A stretch of DNA of 64,000 nt from Cytophagales bacterium (GCA_030446715.1 JAUJMU010000005.1:198709-262708), one strand, 5' to 3'; positions 27,227 to 37,008 are shown, counted from the stretch's first letter. Notes: generated by a model from the letters alone, not told the origin. A program made the numbers and translations.

Positions 27227-27826
27227 TCAGTTTTTGTAAGGAGGCGGAGGCGTAATCATGATGTGCGCCCGGTGGGTACCGGGGTCCATGATCCAGGGCA
27301 TGCCCGGAGCCTCGGGCCGCAGCGGCAAACCGGTACTTTCGGCAGTGGCAAAGGGAATGTACACCACGTACCGGTAGTTGCCTTCCCTTACTTCGCCGGT
27401 TTCGGAGTCGTAGCGGTCATCGGGTGCCGTCATTACAAAAAGCGTAGAGGGTTGCCTGGGCATTTTGAGCCGGCCTGACTTTACCTCAGCCTCCCGTATG
27501 TCGAATATTTCCTTTGCTGACTTGCCCTGCTTCTGCAACTGCCGGCCGCGGGACATGAACGGCTCAAGGTCTTTGTGGTAGCAGGAGGCATTGAATCCTT
27601 TCTGCTCCGGATCGTCGGCCACGCAGATCATCTGGTTGTTGCCCTTGCGGAGCATCACTATTTCTCCACTTTCATCGTAGCCATACACGGTGGCTCCATC
27701 CTGCTGGTCGGCGGGTGCGGCCATCACGGCAGCCCTGATCTGGGCTTCGGGTGAAGGAATTCTGGTTTGGGCTACAACGGCGCAGACGGCCAGCAGAAAA
27801 GGTATCAGTGGTAAAGTGGTTTTCAT
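27227..27826 (-). CDS. Secreted hypothetical protein
   Basis: 199 aa. MKTTLPLIPFLLAVCAVVAQ is a clear signal peptide, so the ATG at 27826 is chosen over an upstream open extension. The mature part has YGYDESGEIVMLRKGNNQMICVADDP, NASCYHKDLEPFMSRGRQL and a C-terminal WIMDPGTHRAHIMITPPPPY. I have seen similar Bacteroidota secreted proteins but know no function. One Cys pair could form a disulfide. Alone between two genes on opposite strands. Confidence 0.75.
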   Translation of the reverse strand: MKTTLPLIPFLLAVCAVVAQTRIPSPEAQIRAAVMAAPADQQDGATVYGYDESGEIVMLRKGNNQMICVADDPEQKGFNASCYHKDLEPFMSRGRQLQKQGKSAKEIFDIREAEVKSGRLKMPRQPSTLFVMTAPDDRYDSETGEVREGNYRYVVYIPFATAESTGLPLRPEAPGMPWIMDPGTHRAHIMITPPPPYKN

Positions 27827-27942
27827 ACATATATTCGCTCGCTGGCTAAAATAGAAGAAAGGAGCCAGAAAACCATATACTTCCCCGGCTTTGTGAGGGC
27901 ATGAAGGCGGGTAAGGAACCAATAAGCCGGGGAAGCAGAAAG

Positions 27943-29625
27943 TTAATTCTCCGGACCGGGCCGGTTCGGAATCCGGACGGTAAAACCAGTGCCTTTGCCG
28001 CTTGCAGAGACGACACCAATGTTACCGTCCAGCTTTTTCAGCACTTCCTTTACAATGTAAAGCCCCAGCCCCGACCCCGGTGATTGTTCGGACCCTTTCA
28101 CAAACCGGCCGAAGATGTGCGGTACAGTTTCCGCCGGCATGCCCACGCCGTTGTCTTCCAGCCGGATGGTTGCCCAATCCTGCTCTACGGTCACGCTGAC
28201 CTTTACGAAGGGTTCCGGATTGGCAAGATCCTGAAAGGCGATGCTGTTGGCCAGCAGGTGCTGAATGATAAGCTGAACCCGGTAAGAATCGGAGTAGAAA
28301 GGCAGATCGTCCCGGATGTCCATGCCGATCTGCATCCGGTCAAAACCTTTTAGTCTCCGGCCGTAATCAATGGCCCGCTCCACGATGGCCAGAACATCGA
28401 GTTTTTCGCAGCTCAGGTAGTTTTGCCGGTTGTTGGTGTAGTGCAGCAGGCTTTCCATGGCGTGTTCCAGCTTCAGCATGGTCTGGTTCATCATGGCAAT
28501 CAGCCCCACCAGGCTGTCGTACCCTTCTTCGAGCCCGATCAGGTGTACGACTCCCTTCAGGGAACAAACCGGCCCGCGGAGGTCGTGGGAAGCGCGGTAC
28601 AGAAACACTTCCAGCTCTTGGCGGGTAAGTTGCAGGGCGGCATTGGCAGCCAGTAACTCGGTGGTGCGGCTTTCTACCTGCTTTTTCAATTCATCCCGGA
28701 CCTGCAGCAGAATCCGTTGCGCCACTTCCTTGTCCGTTACATCCTGCGCGGAGCAGATTACGTAAGGCCCCTGGGTGCCGGTCTGGCAGAGCACATTACT
28801 GTACAGCCAGTATCTTTCCTCATCCCCGCTGACTCTGATCCGGGTAACGCCACTCATGCTTTTCTGACTCTGTATCTTTTTCAGATAAATGGCGAGCTGC
28901 CCCGGACTGTCAGTACCCAGAAAAAAGGAAATGCTCTTACCGGTAATCTGGGCCGGCTGGCACTGGAGCGCCTGAGCCGCCGCCGGATTGACTCCTAATA
29001 TTCTGCCCGATAAGTCGTGGGTAAACAAATACCCCTGAGAATGCTCAAACAGCGTTTTGAAGCGTTTTTCATTGAACTCCGCCAGTTGCTTCTGCTGCTG
29101 GAGGCGGGCTTTCTGGCGGTTCAGTTCCATGCGGGCCATCACCTCCCCGGCCAGTGTCTGCAATGCCTCTTTCTGGGCAGAGTCCAGCATTTTAGGGACA
29201 TAATCAGCCACACAAAGGGAGCCCAGCCGGTAGCCATCGGGCGTGGTCAGCGGCACTCCGCAGTAATACCGGATAAACGGCTCGCCCACCACCGACGGAT
29301 TATCCCGGACCAGATCGTCAAGGAGGGTATCGGGCACTTCAAACCCTCCTTCTGATCGGATTGTAAACTGGCAGAAAGAGTCTTTCCGTTCGGCTTGCTC
29401 TCCTTCAAGCCCCAGGCAGGACTTGAACCACAGCCGCTGGTCGTCTATGAGGGTAATCAGGGCGATGGGCGTACGGCAGATGTACGCGGCCAGCTTCGTC
29501 AGGGCATCAAACTCCGCTTCGCGTGGCGTATCCATTACGCCGTAGCTGGTCAGGGCAGCGAGACGGCTGTTCTCATCCGATACAGAATTGGTTTGGGTGA
29601 GTGAAAACACAGAATTAAACTGCAT
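27943..29625 (-). CDS. GAF-PAS sensor histidine kinase (soluble)
   Basis: 560 aa with no membrane segment. Order: GAF domain (residues about 22-165; LAAYICRTPIALITLIDDQRLWFKS, YYCGVPLTTPDGYRLGSLCVAD), PAS domain (about 190-310; LFEHSQGYLFTHDLSGRILGVNPAAAQ), a coiled linker, HisKA-like H-box FLYRASHDLRGPVCSLKG with the phospho-acceptor His near residue 345, and HATPase_c with VQLIIQHLLANSIAFQD (N box), LEDNGVGMP (G1) and GSGLGLYIVKEVLKKLDG (G2). The family senses cytosolic small molecules or redox state. No response regulator is adjacent, so the partner is unknown. The 467 bases upstream (29626-30092) hold no convincing gene. Confidence 0.9.
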   Translation of the reverse strand: MQFNSVFSLTQTNSVSDENSRLAALTSYGVMDTPREAEFDALTKLAAYICRTPIALITLIDDQRLWFKSCLGLEGEQAERKDSFCQFTIRSEGGFEVPDTLLDDLVRDNPSVVGEPFIRYYCGVPLTTPDGYRLGSLCVADYVPKMLDSAQKEALQTLAGEVMARMELNRQKARLQQQKQLAEFNEKRFKTLFEHSQGYLFTHDLSGRILGVNPAAAQALQCQPAQITGKSISFFLGTDSPGQLAIYLKKIQSQKSMSGVTRIRVSGDEERYWLYSNVLCQTGTQGPYVICSAQDVTDKEVAQRILLQVRDELKKQVESRTTELLAANAALQLTRQELEVFLYRASHDLRGPVCSLKGVVHLIGLEEGYDSLVGLIAMMNQTMLKLEHAMESLLHYTNNRQNYLSCEKLDVLAIVERAIDYGRRLKGFDRMQIGMDIRDDLPFYSDSYRVQLIIQHLLANSIAFQDLANPEPFVKVSVTVEQDWATIRLEDNGVGMPAETVPHIFGRFVKGSEQSPGSGLGLYIVKEVLKKLDGNIGVVSASGKGTGFTVRIPNRPGPEN

Positions 29626-30092
29626 AAACTCAGCTCGACTTTAGCATTTTTGAAAATGAGGAAAATATGCGTTTGCAGTAGAATTAACCGTGTTTTTAAT
29701 TTTTGAACATCACGTTTTCAACCCGACATTCAAAAATGATTCTCAGGATTTGCCCTATTTCAACCGTTTCGCAGATTGTACAATGGGAAAATGCTAAAGT
29801 CGAGCTCAGGCGAGGCGCGTATTTACCTGTAACTGAGTACAGAATACTAAAAAACGACCGTATGCAAAGCTACAAAGACAGATTATACAAATTACAGAAT
29901 TTCCGGCATTGCCGTCAACCCCCAGGTTTATAAATTATTTTACACTCCCGATAAATCACGCCCCATTCCCGTTAAAGAGGCTGTTATTCCAGAATTATTT
30001 TTCATTTTTTCAGCATCTGCGATTTTTACTTACCTGTACTATGCCTTCTGCCACACGATTAACCCGGTCCAATAAATCTGACCAGCGGAATA

Positions 30093-31349
30093 TCAACTCA
30101 CCAGATTCTCCTCTTTTACGGCAATCTTCCTGACTACGGCACCGATGGTGAGCCCCTGCACGATAATGGAGAATACCACCACAATGTAGGTAACAGTAAC
30201 GATGATGATGCGCGGCAGACCCGGATCAAGCGACAAGGCCAGTGCCACCGAAATACCGCCCCGCAGGCCGCCCCAGGTGAGGATCTGGATGGTGTAGGGT
30301 ATAAAGCTGCGCCGCATCCGCAGGAGGGTGATGGGCAAACCAACGGATATCAGCCGGGCCAGCAGTACCACGGGTACCGCCACCAGACCGGCAACCAGGT
30401 AGCTTTTATCAAAGGAAATGATCATCACTTCCAGTCCGATCAGCACGAACAGGACAGCGTTCAGGATTTCGTCAATAATTTCCCAGAACTTATCCAGATA
30501 CTCTTTGGTAATGTCCGACATGGCAAAAGACCGGCCCTTGTTGCCCATGATCAGACCGGCCACCACCATGGCAAGCGGACCCGAAACGTGCAGGAATGAG
30601 GCAAGACTGTAGCCGCCCATCACCAGAGCCAGCGTAATGAGCACTTCCACCGTATAAGCATCAATGGACTTGAGCAGCCAGTACCCGATAAAACCCAGGG
30701 CCAGTCCGAAAAGAATGCCGCCCACTGCCTCTTCCGCAAACAGCAGGGCAATGTCGCCGGCGCTTACGGCGTCCACACCAAGCCGGGCCACGTTCAGGAT
30801 ACTCAGAAACACCACCACTGCTACACCGTCATTAAAGAGGGACTCTCCGGTAATTTTCACCTCCAGGCTCTCCGGTATTTTGACCGTGCGCAGGATACTC
30901 AGTACGGCAATGGGATCGGTGGGCGAAATCAGCGCACCAAACAGCAGGCAATAAATGTAACTCAGCTCCAGACCCAGCCAGCCCAGCAGGTAGTACATGA
31001 CCGTACCGATGAAAAAGGTAGAGATCACCACGCCGAAGGTGGCAAACAGGATAATCGGGGTTCGCTGGGAGGATAAAACGGCATTGTCGACGTGCAGGGC
31101 ACCCGCAAAGAGCAGAAAACTCAGCATCACCTCCAGCAGAACGCCCGAGAAGTTGATCTGCCGCACCTGATCCTGAATGTTATCAAATACATTGGTACCC
31201 AGCTGTCCCAGAAACACGATGATCAGCGACATCAGCAGGGCAATCACCATTACGCCAATGGTAGGAGGCAGGCGGAGAAAGCGGTGATTGAGGTATCCGA
31301 AAAGGGCCGAAAGGACAATCAGAATGGAAACTGTATGAAATAAGTCCAT
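30093..31349 (-). CDS. CPA1 family Na+/H+ antiporter
   Basis: 418 aa from the ATG at 31349 (MDLFHTVSILIVLSALFG); the frame is open further upstream but unlike a membrane protein. About 12 helices. Signature residues: LLFAGALHVD, FGALISPTDPIAVLSIL (the Asp of the ion site), ESLFNDGVAVVVFLSIL (the ND motif), and TWGGLRGGISVALALSLDP. It exchanges cytosolic Na+ or K+ for protons at the inner membrane. Monocistronic by position. Confidence 0.92.
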   Translation of the reverse strand: MDLFHTVSILIVLSALFGYLNHRFLRLPPTIGVMVIALLMSLIIVFLGQLGTNVFDNIQDQVRQINFSGVLLEVMLSFLLFAGALHVDNAVLSSQRTPIILFATFGVVISTFFIGTVMYYLLGWLGLELSYIYCLLFGALISPTDPIAVLSILRTVKIPESLEVKITGESLFNDGVAVVVFLSILNVARLGVDAVSAGDIALLFAEEAVGGILFGLALGFIGYWLLKSIDAYTVEVLITLALVMGGYSLASFLHVSGPLAMVVAGLIMGNKGRSFAMSDITKEYLDKFWEIIDEILNAVLFVLIGLEVMIISFDKSYLVAGLVAVPVVLLARLISVGLPITLLRMRRSFIPYTIQILTWGGLRGGISVALALSLDPGLPRIIIVTVTYIVVVFSIIVQGLTIGAVVRKIAVKEENLVS

Positions 31350-31528
31350 GCAATGGTAGTTGGTTTGCCGGGGCGGAAAATTGAGACTCCCGAAGCGGAT
31401 GCCTTCAATATACCGTAAGTTGTAAGTAAAAGTCGGCAGTTGGCAATAAGCAGTAAGCAGTAAGATACGGCCAACAATCCTTTCCGGCACACCCCTTACG
31501 ACTTATGACTATGACTTGCGACTTTTAC

Positions 31529-33013
31529 TTACGACTTCCTGAGCTTATTCACCGTATAGCAGATCAGCGTGTTGAGTACTGGTTTGCCTTCCCGGGACTG
31601 TACGCCGGTTACATTGAGTTCATACACGTAGCCGGGCTTCATTTCGGCCAGTTCTACTGATACCCGCTTTCGGTCGCGGGAAACCTTTACTTTCTTCACC
31701 GGTACCGGCTGCAGGTCAAACTGTCTGGAACCGTATGCCTGGTGGTATTCGTAGTAGTAACGTTTGAAGGGATACGCTTCCGGGCGGACTGCCAGCTTTT
31801 TGTCTACCGGATGCGTGAAGGTGAGGTCAAAACCTTTTTTGGTGATATGCATTTCCTGCACTTCCATCGGCACTTTTCCAGTCCAGGTGATGCGCTGGAG
31901 ACCTTCATCCCCCGTCCATGCCTCGTGGTTGTTCTGACCTATCCAGAGGCTGCCGCCGGGTCCGAAGACCATCCGGTTGTTGCCCATCCGCAGGCCGCAC
32001 TTGTCGAAGAAAGGCACGCAGGCACCCTGAATCTGTCCGTCCACAGTTTCCAGCATCAGCCGCACAATACGGTGCTGGTTCATTTCGCCGATCAGCATCT
32101 GTCCGGCAAACGGACCGAACTTCCCGTTGGTGGTGTCGGAAAGCGGCTGCGTAGGCGAGTTGGCCATAATTCCTTGCGGGAAGAGCACCGCCGCTTCGGT
32201 ACGCATCTTATCCAGTTCGGCTACCGGCAGCGTCAGCGGGTCAATATCCGGAAACCCCTCCTTCCACACCAGACTGGATGGATGGCCATAGAATTTATCC
32301 TTCTGCACGTGGTACAGCTTGCTGGTGCCCAGCCAGTCGCCCTGGTTATCAGAAACGAACAGGTTGCCCCTGGTATCAAACCCTAATCCGTTGGGGGAAC
32401 GGAAGCCCATTGCCCACGGCGTCAGGTTGCCTTGCTTGTCCACTTTCATGATCCAGCCGCGGTAAGGCACATAAGAGTACATCCGTCCGGGCCGGCCCAG
32501 TGAATCCGGCCTTCCGCGTACTTCGGCAAAAGTGCCGCCTAACCCGGAGGCGAGATTCAGGGAAATGAAATAATCCCCCTTCTGGTCTGCCACCGGCCCG
32601 AAGTTAAATTCGTGGTAATTGCCCGACAGGCCAAACCGGTCCGTAACGACCTCGTACAGGTCAGCTATTCCGTTTTCATCGGTATCTTTCACCCGCGTAA
32701 ACTCCGGCCGCTGCATTACCAACACCTCGCTGTTGCTCACGGCCACCAGCCCCAGCGGGTCATGCAGCCCCTCAGCAAAAAGCTTCCATTGCCTGGTAAC
32801 CGGGTTATAGATCATGATTTCGCCCCGGTGGAAACAAGCCACCAGACGGCCGTCGGGCATAAAGTCCATGCCGCCTACTTCGGGGAGCAGTCCTTTGGGC
32901 ACGGGAATATTTTCGATCTGGTAGTAATTGCAGATGGAGTCAGCGGCGGATTGCGCTATTGCTACTGCCGAAAACCAGAGGATTGCTAGAAATAAGACAC
33001 CTGAACGAATCAC
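31529..33013 (-). CDS. Exported beta-propeller dehydrogenase-like protein (DUF7133 type)
   Basis: 494 aa, GTG start, signal peptide MIRSGVLFLAILWFSAVAIAQ. The propeller resembles membrane-bound PQQ-type dehydrogenase domains of Planctomycetes and Bacteroidota: VGGMDFMPDGRLVACFHRGEIMIY, HDPLGLVAV, TRVKDTDENGIADLYEVV, NYHEFNFGP, SPNGLGFDTRGNLFVSDNQGDWLGTSKLYHV, RMVFGPGGSLWIGQNNHEAW. A C-terminal beta domain follows (from about residue 390). The start overlaps the stop of the cupredoxin gene in GTGA, so the two are cotranslated and likely work as an electron-transfer unit. Confidence 0.78.
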   Translation of the reverse strand: MIRSGVLFLAILWFSAVAIAQSAADSICNYYQIENIPVPKGLLPEVGGMDFMPDGRLVACFHRGEIMIYNPVTRQWKLFAEGLHDPLGLVAVSNSEVLVMQRPEFTRVKDTDENGIADLYEVVTDRFGLSGNYHEFNFGPVADQKGDYFISLNLASGLGGTFAEVRGRPDSLGRPGRMYSYVPYRGWIMKVDKQGNLTPWAMGFRSPNGLGFDTRGNLFVSDNQGDWLGTSKLYHVQKDKFYGHPSSLVWKEGFPDIDPLTLPVAELDKMRTEAAVLFPQGIMANSPTQPLSDTTNGKFGPFAGQMLIGEMNQHRIVRLMLETVDGQIQGACVPFFDKCGLRMGNNRMVFGPGGSLWIGQNNHEAWTGDEGLQRITWTGKVPMEVQEMHITKKGFDLTFTHPVDKKLAVRPEAYPFKRYYYEYHQAYGSRQFDLQPVPVKKVKVSRDRKRVSVELAEMKPGYVYELNVTGVQSREGKPVLNTLICYTVNKLRKS

Positions 33014-34146
33014 AGCTTGGCAGTTTTTTGAGATTTGATGGTAATGGTAAACTGGCGGGCCTGCCGGGGCGTGAGGCGGAGCAGATTTCCTTCAATTCTG
33101 CCGGCGGAGGCGGTATATTCGATTTCCTCGTGGGGTTCCAGCGTAAAAAACACATCATCACTTACCGGACCCATCCGGAACTCCCGCACCAGGCCGTTGC
33201 CGCTGCCAGCCGCCCTGATTATTTCCGTAACTTCGGTGCCGTCAACTGTATATCTGAAATGCGGGTACCGGTCCACTACCTGGTAACCCTTGTAGAGAAC
33301 TTCCTTCGGAGCCTTACCCGGGTCACCCAGCCGGATGGGGAACTCGCTTCCGGTGCGGTAATATACATCCCCTGCTACTTTGGAGAGTCGCTTGCCGTTG
33401 CCGTGCCACTGCTCTGAATTGTCTACGTAGCCCTGCCATGCGTAACGCAGCCGGCAGACACCTGCATCCCAGCAATAGGACTGTTCGTTGGGCAGCACCA
33501 CCACAATGGCCGCCGGACCGCTTTCGGGCATAAAAGTGCGGTAGATCACCGGCAACTCCACCGGGTAGGGATGCGGCGAAGGGCGGCGGTCGGTGTAGTC
33601 AACATGGTGCGCCGTCTGCGCGGCTTCCTGATTCTGGAGAGCCTGTTCGGGCACGTTGGGGTCGCCTTTGAGCGGAGGAAGCGGTTTGGCAGTCACGTAA
33701 AGGGCACCGAACATGACAAAGCCGTGGCCCGGATAAGTGCAGACATACGGAAATACGCCTTCCGTGGCGGGTGCAGTCCAGATCAGTTCGCCTTGCGCGC
33801 CCGGGCTCAGTACCTGAATAGCTCCCAGCACACTGGCGGTTTTGGGAATATAGTTCAGGGCAGGACCTTTAGAGTCCAGTGCCAGAGCGGCATTTACTAC
33901 CTCGGGCCGCTTGCCGGGTTTGGTCAGCACGAGGTTATGGGCCATGTCGTCGGCATTCTGGAGCACGATCCGGACGCGGGTGTTGGGCTTCACCGCAAAC
34001 CGGACCACGTCGTACTGCAGGCCCATCACGGCACGGATGGTTATGGTCGTATCGCTGGCGGGAAGGGTAGGCGTAACGGCTGCTTCTACGCAAGCAGAAC
34101 CGTGCAGCCATCCCAGCAGCACAAAAAGAAAAGAAATACGCATCAT
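33010..34146 (-). CDS. Cupredoxin domain fused to an uncharacterised C-terminal domain
   Basis: 378 aa with signal peptide (MMRISFLFVLLGWLHGSACVEA). Residues about 30-152 are an azurin/auracyanin-like blue-copper domain with the full ligand set: His70 (DDMAHNLVL), Cys136, His141 and Met145 (VCTYPGHGFVM). Residues about 190-378 form a second domain seen with Bacteroidota and Planctomycetes dehydrogenase clusters: FMPESGPAAIVVVLPNEQSYCWDAGVCRLRYAW, then YPHFRYTVDGTEVTEIIR and a terminal LTPRQARQFTITIKS. Its function is not known to me. First gene of a two-gene operon; the copper centre could accept electrons from the downstream propeller. Confidence 0.82.
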   Translation of the reverse strand: MMRISFLFVLLGWLHGSACVEAAVTPTLPASDTTITIRAVMGLQYDVVRFAVKPNTRVRIVLQNADDMAHNLVLTKPGKRPEVVNAALALDSKGPALNYIPKTASVLGAIQVLSPGAQGELIWTAPATEGVFPYVCTYPGHGFVMFGALYVTAKPLPPLKGDPNVPEQALQNQEAAQTAHHVDYTDRRPSPHPYPVELPVIYRTFMPESGPAAIVVVLPNEQSYCWDAGVCRLRYAWQGYVDNSEQWHGNGKRLSKVAGDVYYRTGSEFPIRLGDPGKAPKEVLYKGYQVVDRYPHFRYTVDGTEVTEIIRAAGSGNGLVREFRMGPVSDDVFFTLEPHEEIEYTASAGRIEGNLLRLTPRQARQFTITIKSQKTAKL

Positions 34147-34208
34147 TCCGGTTCAGGATTGGGAAACGATCTGTAATATAACCAATTGGAATAAGAATAG
34201 TTATATTC

Positions 34209-34245
34209 TAAAAACAAAACTTCCGGCACGGGTGGCACCGGAAGC
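34209..34245 (-). terminator. yebC terminator
   Basis: On the minus strand CTTCCGG, an 11-base loop, CCGGAAG, then TTTTGTTTTT, downstream of yebC and upstream of the cupredoxin gene. Confidence 0.7.
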
Positions 34246-34254
34246 GGGGAAGAA

Positions 34255-34345
34255 GTCAGAATCAGGATTTACTGGATGAAAGGATAAACAGGATATGATT
34301 CTGAAATCCTTTCATCCGGATGATCCCGTAAATCCTGATTCTGAC
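34255..34345. repeat. 91-bp inverted repeat with perfect 18-bp arms
   Basis: GTCAGAATCAGGATTTAC at 34255-34272 is exactly complementary to GTAAATCCTGATTCTGAC at 34328-34345; inside, GGATGAAAGGAT pairs with ATCCTTTCATCC. Same family as 21050-21160. No gene. Confidence 0.8.
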
Positions 34346-34453
34346 AAATACCCCCGGGACTTTCTCAAAGTATCGTTTTGGCCGGCTCCGGGGCAGGGCA
34401 TCCCGTGTATCTGGTTTCCGACAAGTTATGTCGCCTTCTGTGTGCGGCTGCGA

Positions 34454-35200
34454 TTACTCCATCAGTTCCAGCTGCTCTTCGGAAATTTCGAGGTTGTGGT
34501 ATACCTTCTGCACGTCGTCGTCGTCTTCGAGGGCATCAATCAGCTTCATCACCTGCTTCAGTGCATCGTCGTCCAGCTGCTTGGTCAGGCCCGGAATGCG
34601 GCGCAGTCCGGCATCTTCCGGCTCAAGTCTCATCTCCTCCAGCTTCTTCTGCACTGATCCGAAGTCTTCCATGGCGCAGGTCACGGTCACGTATTCTTCG
34701 GACACCTCCACGTCTTCGGCGCCAGCATCAATCATTTCCAGGGTAAAGCTTTCCTCGTCAAAATGCAGCGGCAGCGGGATGGTAAACACCCCTTTACGTG
34801 AAAAGATAAACTCCAGTGAGCCGTTGGTGCCGAGGCTGCCGCCGTATTTGTTGAGCAGTGCCCGTACGTTGGCAACGGTGCGGTTGAGGTTGTCGGTGGT
34901 GCACTCAATAAATACCGGAACCCCATGCGGCGCATAACACTCATAGGTGGTTTCCACGTAGTTATCTGCCTCCGAGCCGGTGGCTTTCTTGATGGCCCGT
35001 TCGATGTTATCCTTGGGCACATTGGCTCCTTTGGCGTTCTGAACGGCAAGTCGCAACCTCGGGTTAGCCGCTATGTCACCGCCGCCCAGCCGGGCCGCAA
35101 TGCTGATCTCTTTCAGGATTTTGGTAAATACTTTTCCCCTTTTGGCATCCAATGCGCCTTTTTTGCGCTTGATGGTTGCCCATTTACTGTGTCCGGACAT
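34454..35200 (-). CDS. yebC: YebC/PmpR family protein
   Basis: 248 aa starting MSGHSKWATIKRKKGALDAKRGKVFTKI, the family signature; the open frame before it is non-homologous. Further motifs: NPRLRLAVQNAKGANVPKDNIERAIKKA, YECYAPHGVPVFIECTTDNLNRTVANVRALLNKYGG. The C-terminal acidic tail (LIDALEDDDDVQKVYHN) is usual. YebC proteins bind DNA as regulators in some bacteria, and some members relieve ribosome stalling at polyproline stretches; which applies here is unknown. Single gene with its own terminator. Confidence 0.94.
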   Translation of the reverse strand: MSGHSKWATIKRKKGALDAKRGKVFTKILKEISIAARLGGGDIAANPRLRLAVQNAKGANVPKDNIERAIKKATGSEADNYVETTYECYAPHGVPVFIECTTDNLNRTVANVRALLNKYGGSLGTNGSLEFIFSRKGVFTIPLPLHFDEESFTLEMIDAGAEDVEVSEEYVTVTCAMEDFGSVQKKLEEMRLEPEDAGLRRIPGLTKQLDDDALKQVMKLIDALEDDDDVQKVYHNLEISEEQLELME

Positions 35201-35394
35201 ACACGTTAAGACATTAGTAGTGAGTATTGAGTAGGGAGACATGAATTGCCCCCTGATCATCCGGTTTCTGCCCATCAGGATTTCTGCCTCTGATGTCAGA
35301 AGCCCGGTTACGCAATTTAACTATTTGCAGCCACAACTGAAAAAGGCTATTCCCGGAAAAAGCCAGCTTCGGCTGCTTTTCGTTCTACTAACGG

Positions 35395-36468
35395 CTATTG
35401 GCTGGCCAACCGGAAAGGAATGCGGGTTACACTGCAACTGCCGGGAACTGACGCCCATTGCGGTATCGACAGGTAATCGCGGTGGCCGTGGGTGCAACCG
35501 GTATCGTGCGGACGGGCTTCGTGCATGCGTTTTTCCCATTCCTTTTTCTCCTGCTCCATCTCTTCGCGTTCCTCCCGGCTCATCTGGTACTGCAGCAGCG
35601 GTGTGAGGTCGGGCTGGCCGGCGTCTACCCAGCAGGTGTACCACAGATCGGCCACCATTTTCACAGAAGCCCGCATCCGGCGCTCCACCTGACCGGCCAG
35701 CATCTGGTGGTACTTTTCGGCAAAAGCCCGGGAGTAAACCCGTACGGTGGTGTTGCCGCGCTGTTCGTAGCTGTACTTTTTATCGGCCGGAAAGCTCCGG
35801 CTCAGCTCGCGTTCAAAACGCAATACCGAATCAACGGCGGCATGGGCTTCCTGCACCGCCTGCCATGCCCGCTCCTGCGGCGAATACAGGTATTCGGCCC
35901 TGCCCACGAAAAAGTCGTAATTGCCGCTCAGCAACTCGGGCAGCCGCGACTCCCACAATCCGTGAATGCCGACCTGTCCGGTCAGCTGGCCGTTGTAGTT
36001 TTGCGTAGTGTGCAGGGGCACGTTGGCATCGGCTACGTAATGGCCGAGATCCGCTGCTAGCCGCAGAATCCGCCGGGCATCGCGCTGCCGGAAAGCTTCG
36101 GTCAGCTGGTACTTTACCCGGCCGATGTGCCAGGGCACAATTCCGTAGGCCATCAGCGTATCTTCGGAGTATTTCTCCACTGCCTGCGGCCAGTAGCGGG
36201 GCAGTTTAAACAGGGCACTGTCGCCGTACACATCCATGTCGATGTAATGCCTTGGTGCTTCTCCCGCCACGGCGTAGCGGCGCTGATCGGGGTTCACGGC
36301 ATTTTCTTCAATGAAGCGCATGTGGTTTTTGAAGAACCGCATCATTTCGGTTGGCAAACTGAAAACGGCCAGCCGGTTGATGCGCTGGTGGGCAAAAAAC
36401 CCCCACGTCCAGCCGTCGGCGGCCGGGGCAAGACAAAAAAGCAGCAGGAGAAAAATTCTTCTATTCAT
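35395..36468 (-). CDS. Zinc-dependent phospholipase C / S1-P1 nuclease-like protein
   Basis: 357 aa, exported (MNRRIFLLLLFCLAPAADG). The mature protein begins WTWGFFAHQRINRLAV, with the N-terminal Trp and His that bind zinc in this fold. Other ligands are in EAPRHYIDMDVYG, LADLGHYVADANVPLHTTQNYNGQ and GIHGLWESRLPELL. The fold is shared by phospholipase C and S1/P1 nucleases; Bacteroidota members are usually annotated as zinc-dependent phospholipase C. The last 40 residues (from about 318) are rich in His, Cys and Pro and do not resemble the family; an undetected frameshift near the end is possible. Confidence 0.85.
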   Translation of the reverse strand: MNRRIFLLLLFCLAPAADGWTWGFFAHQRINRLAVFSLPTEMMRFFKNHMRFIEENAVNPDQRRYAVAGEAPRHYIDMDVYGDSALFKLPRYWPQAVEKYSEDTLMAYGIVPWHIGRVKYQLTEAFRQRDARRILRLAADLGHYVADANVPLHTTQNYNGQLTGQVGIHGLWESRLPELLSGNYDFFVGRAEYLYSPQERAWQAVQEAHAAVDSVLRFERELSRSFPADKKYSYEQRGNTTVRVYSRAFAEKYHQMLAGQVERRMRASVKMVADLWYTCWVDAGQPDLTPLLQYQMSREEREEMEQEKKEWEKRMHEARPHDTGCTHGHRDYLSIPQWASVPGSCSVTRIPFRLASQ

Positions 36469-36699
36469 TCGAAATCAGAGTAACGTAAACCTTGGGTTAC
36501 TGGCATCAATCTGGCCGGTGCAGCTGATTGCCTGATTGTACAGAGCGCGGCATAACTTGTCGGAAACCGGACCGCAAGGGATGCCATCGCTCAAAGTGAT
36601 GGTATCCCTCCTTTTCCGAAAGGTTGTGACGCCTTCTATAGTTGGTGTAAAATCCTGAACGTTTCGTAAAAATCCCTTGCCCGTAAACGCAAATACTCA

Positions 36700-36707
36700 T
36701 ACATTTG
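36700..36707 (+). promoter_or_regulatory. rpsT promoter
   Basis: TACATTTG matches TAnnTTTG; CTTGC at 36676-36680 is placed like the -33 TTG element, about 20 bases upstream. Predicted leader about 40 nt. Confidence 0.65.
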
Positions 36708-36753
36708 CAGTCCTTTTGAAAATCAGGACCCGAAAAAGCACTTTCCAAATAAG

Positions 36754-37008
36754 ATGGCAAATCATAAATCCGCTCTGAAAAGAATCCGCGCCAACAATGC
36801 CAAGCGCCTCAGAAATCGTTTTCAACTGAAGACTACCCGCGCAATTGTAAAAAAGCTGCGTGCCACTACGGATAAAGCCGAAGCACAAACGCTCTACGTA
36901 GAAGTCTCTTCCAGGCTGGACAAACTGGCTAAGAAAAACATTATTCATAAGAACAATGCGGCTAATAAAAAATCCAAATTAGCCAAAATGGTAAACAAGC
37001 TGGCGTAA
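36754..37008 (+). CDS. rpsT: 30S ribosomal protein S20
   Basis: 84 aa: [24 protein letters not shown], then [11 protein letters not shown] and [19 protein letters not shown], the all-helical S20 that binds 16S rRNA early in 30S assembly. Length and charge are normal. Monocistronic with a good promoter upstream and a hairpin terminator downstream. Confidence 0.97.
   Translation: MANHKSALKRIRANNAKRLRNRFQLKTTRAIVKKLRATTDKAEAQTLYVEVSSRLDKLAKKNIIHKNNAANKKSKLAKMVNKLA

Noticed and set aside
29703..29933. 76-residue open frame in the gap 29626-30092
   Set aside because: No homology, no promoter or initiation signal, biased composition; the gap appears non-coding.
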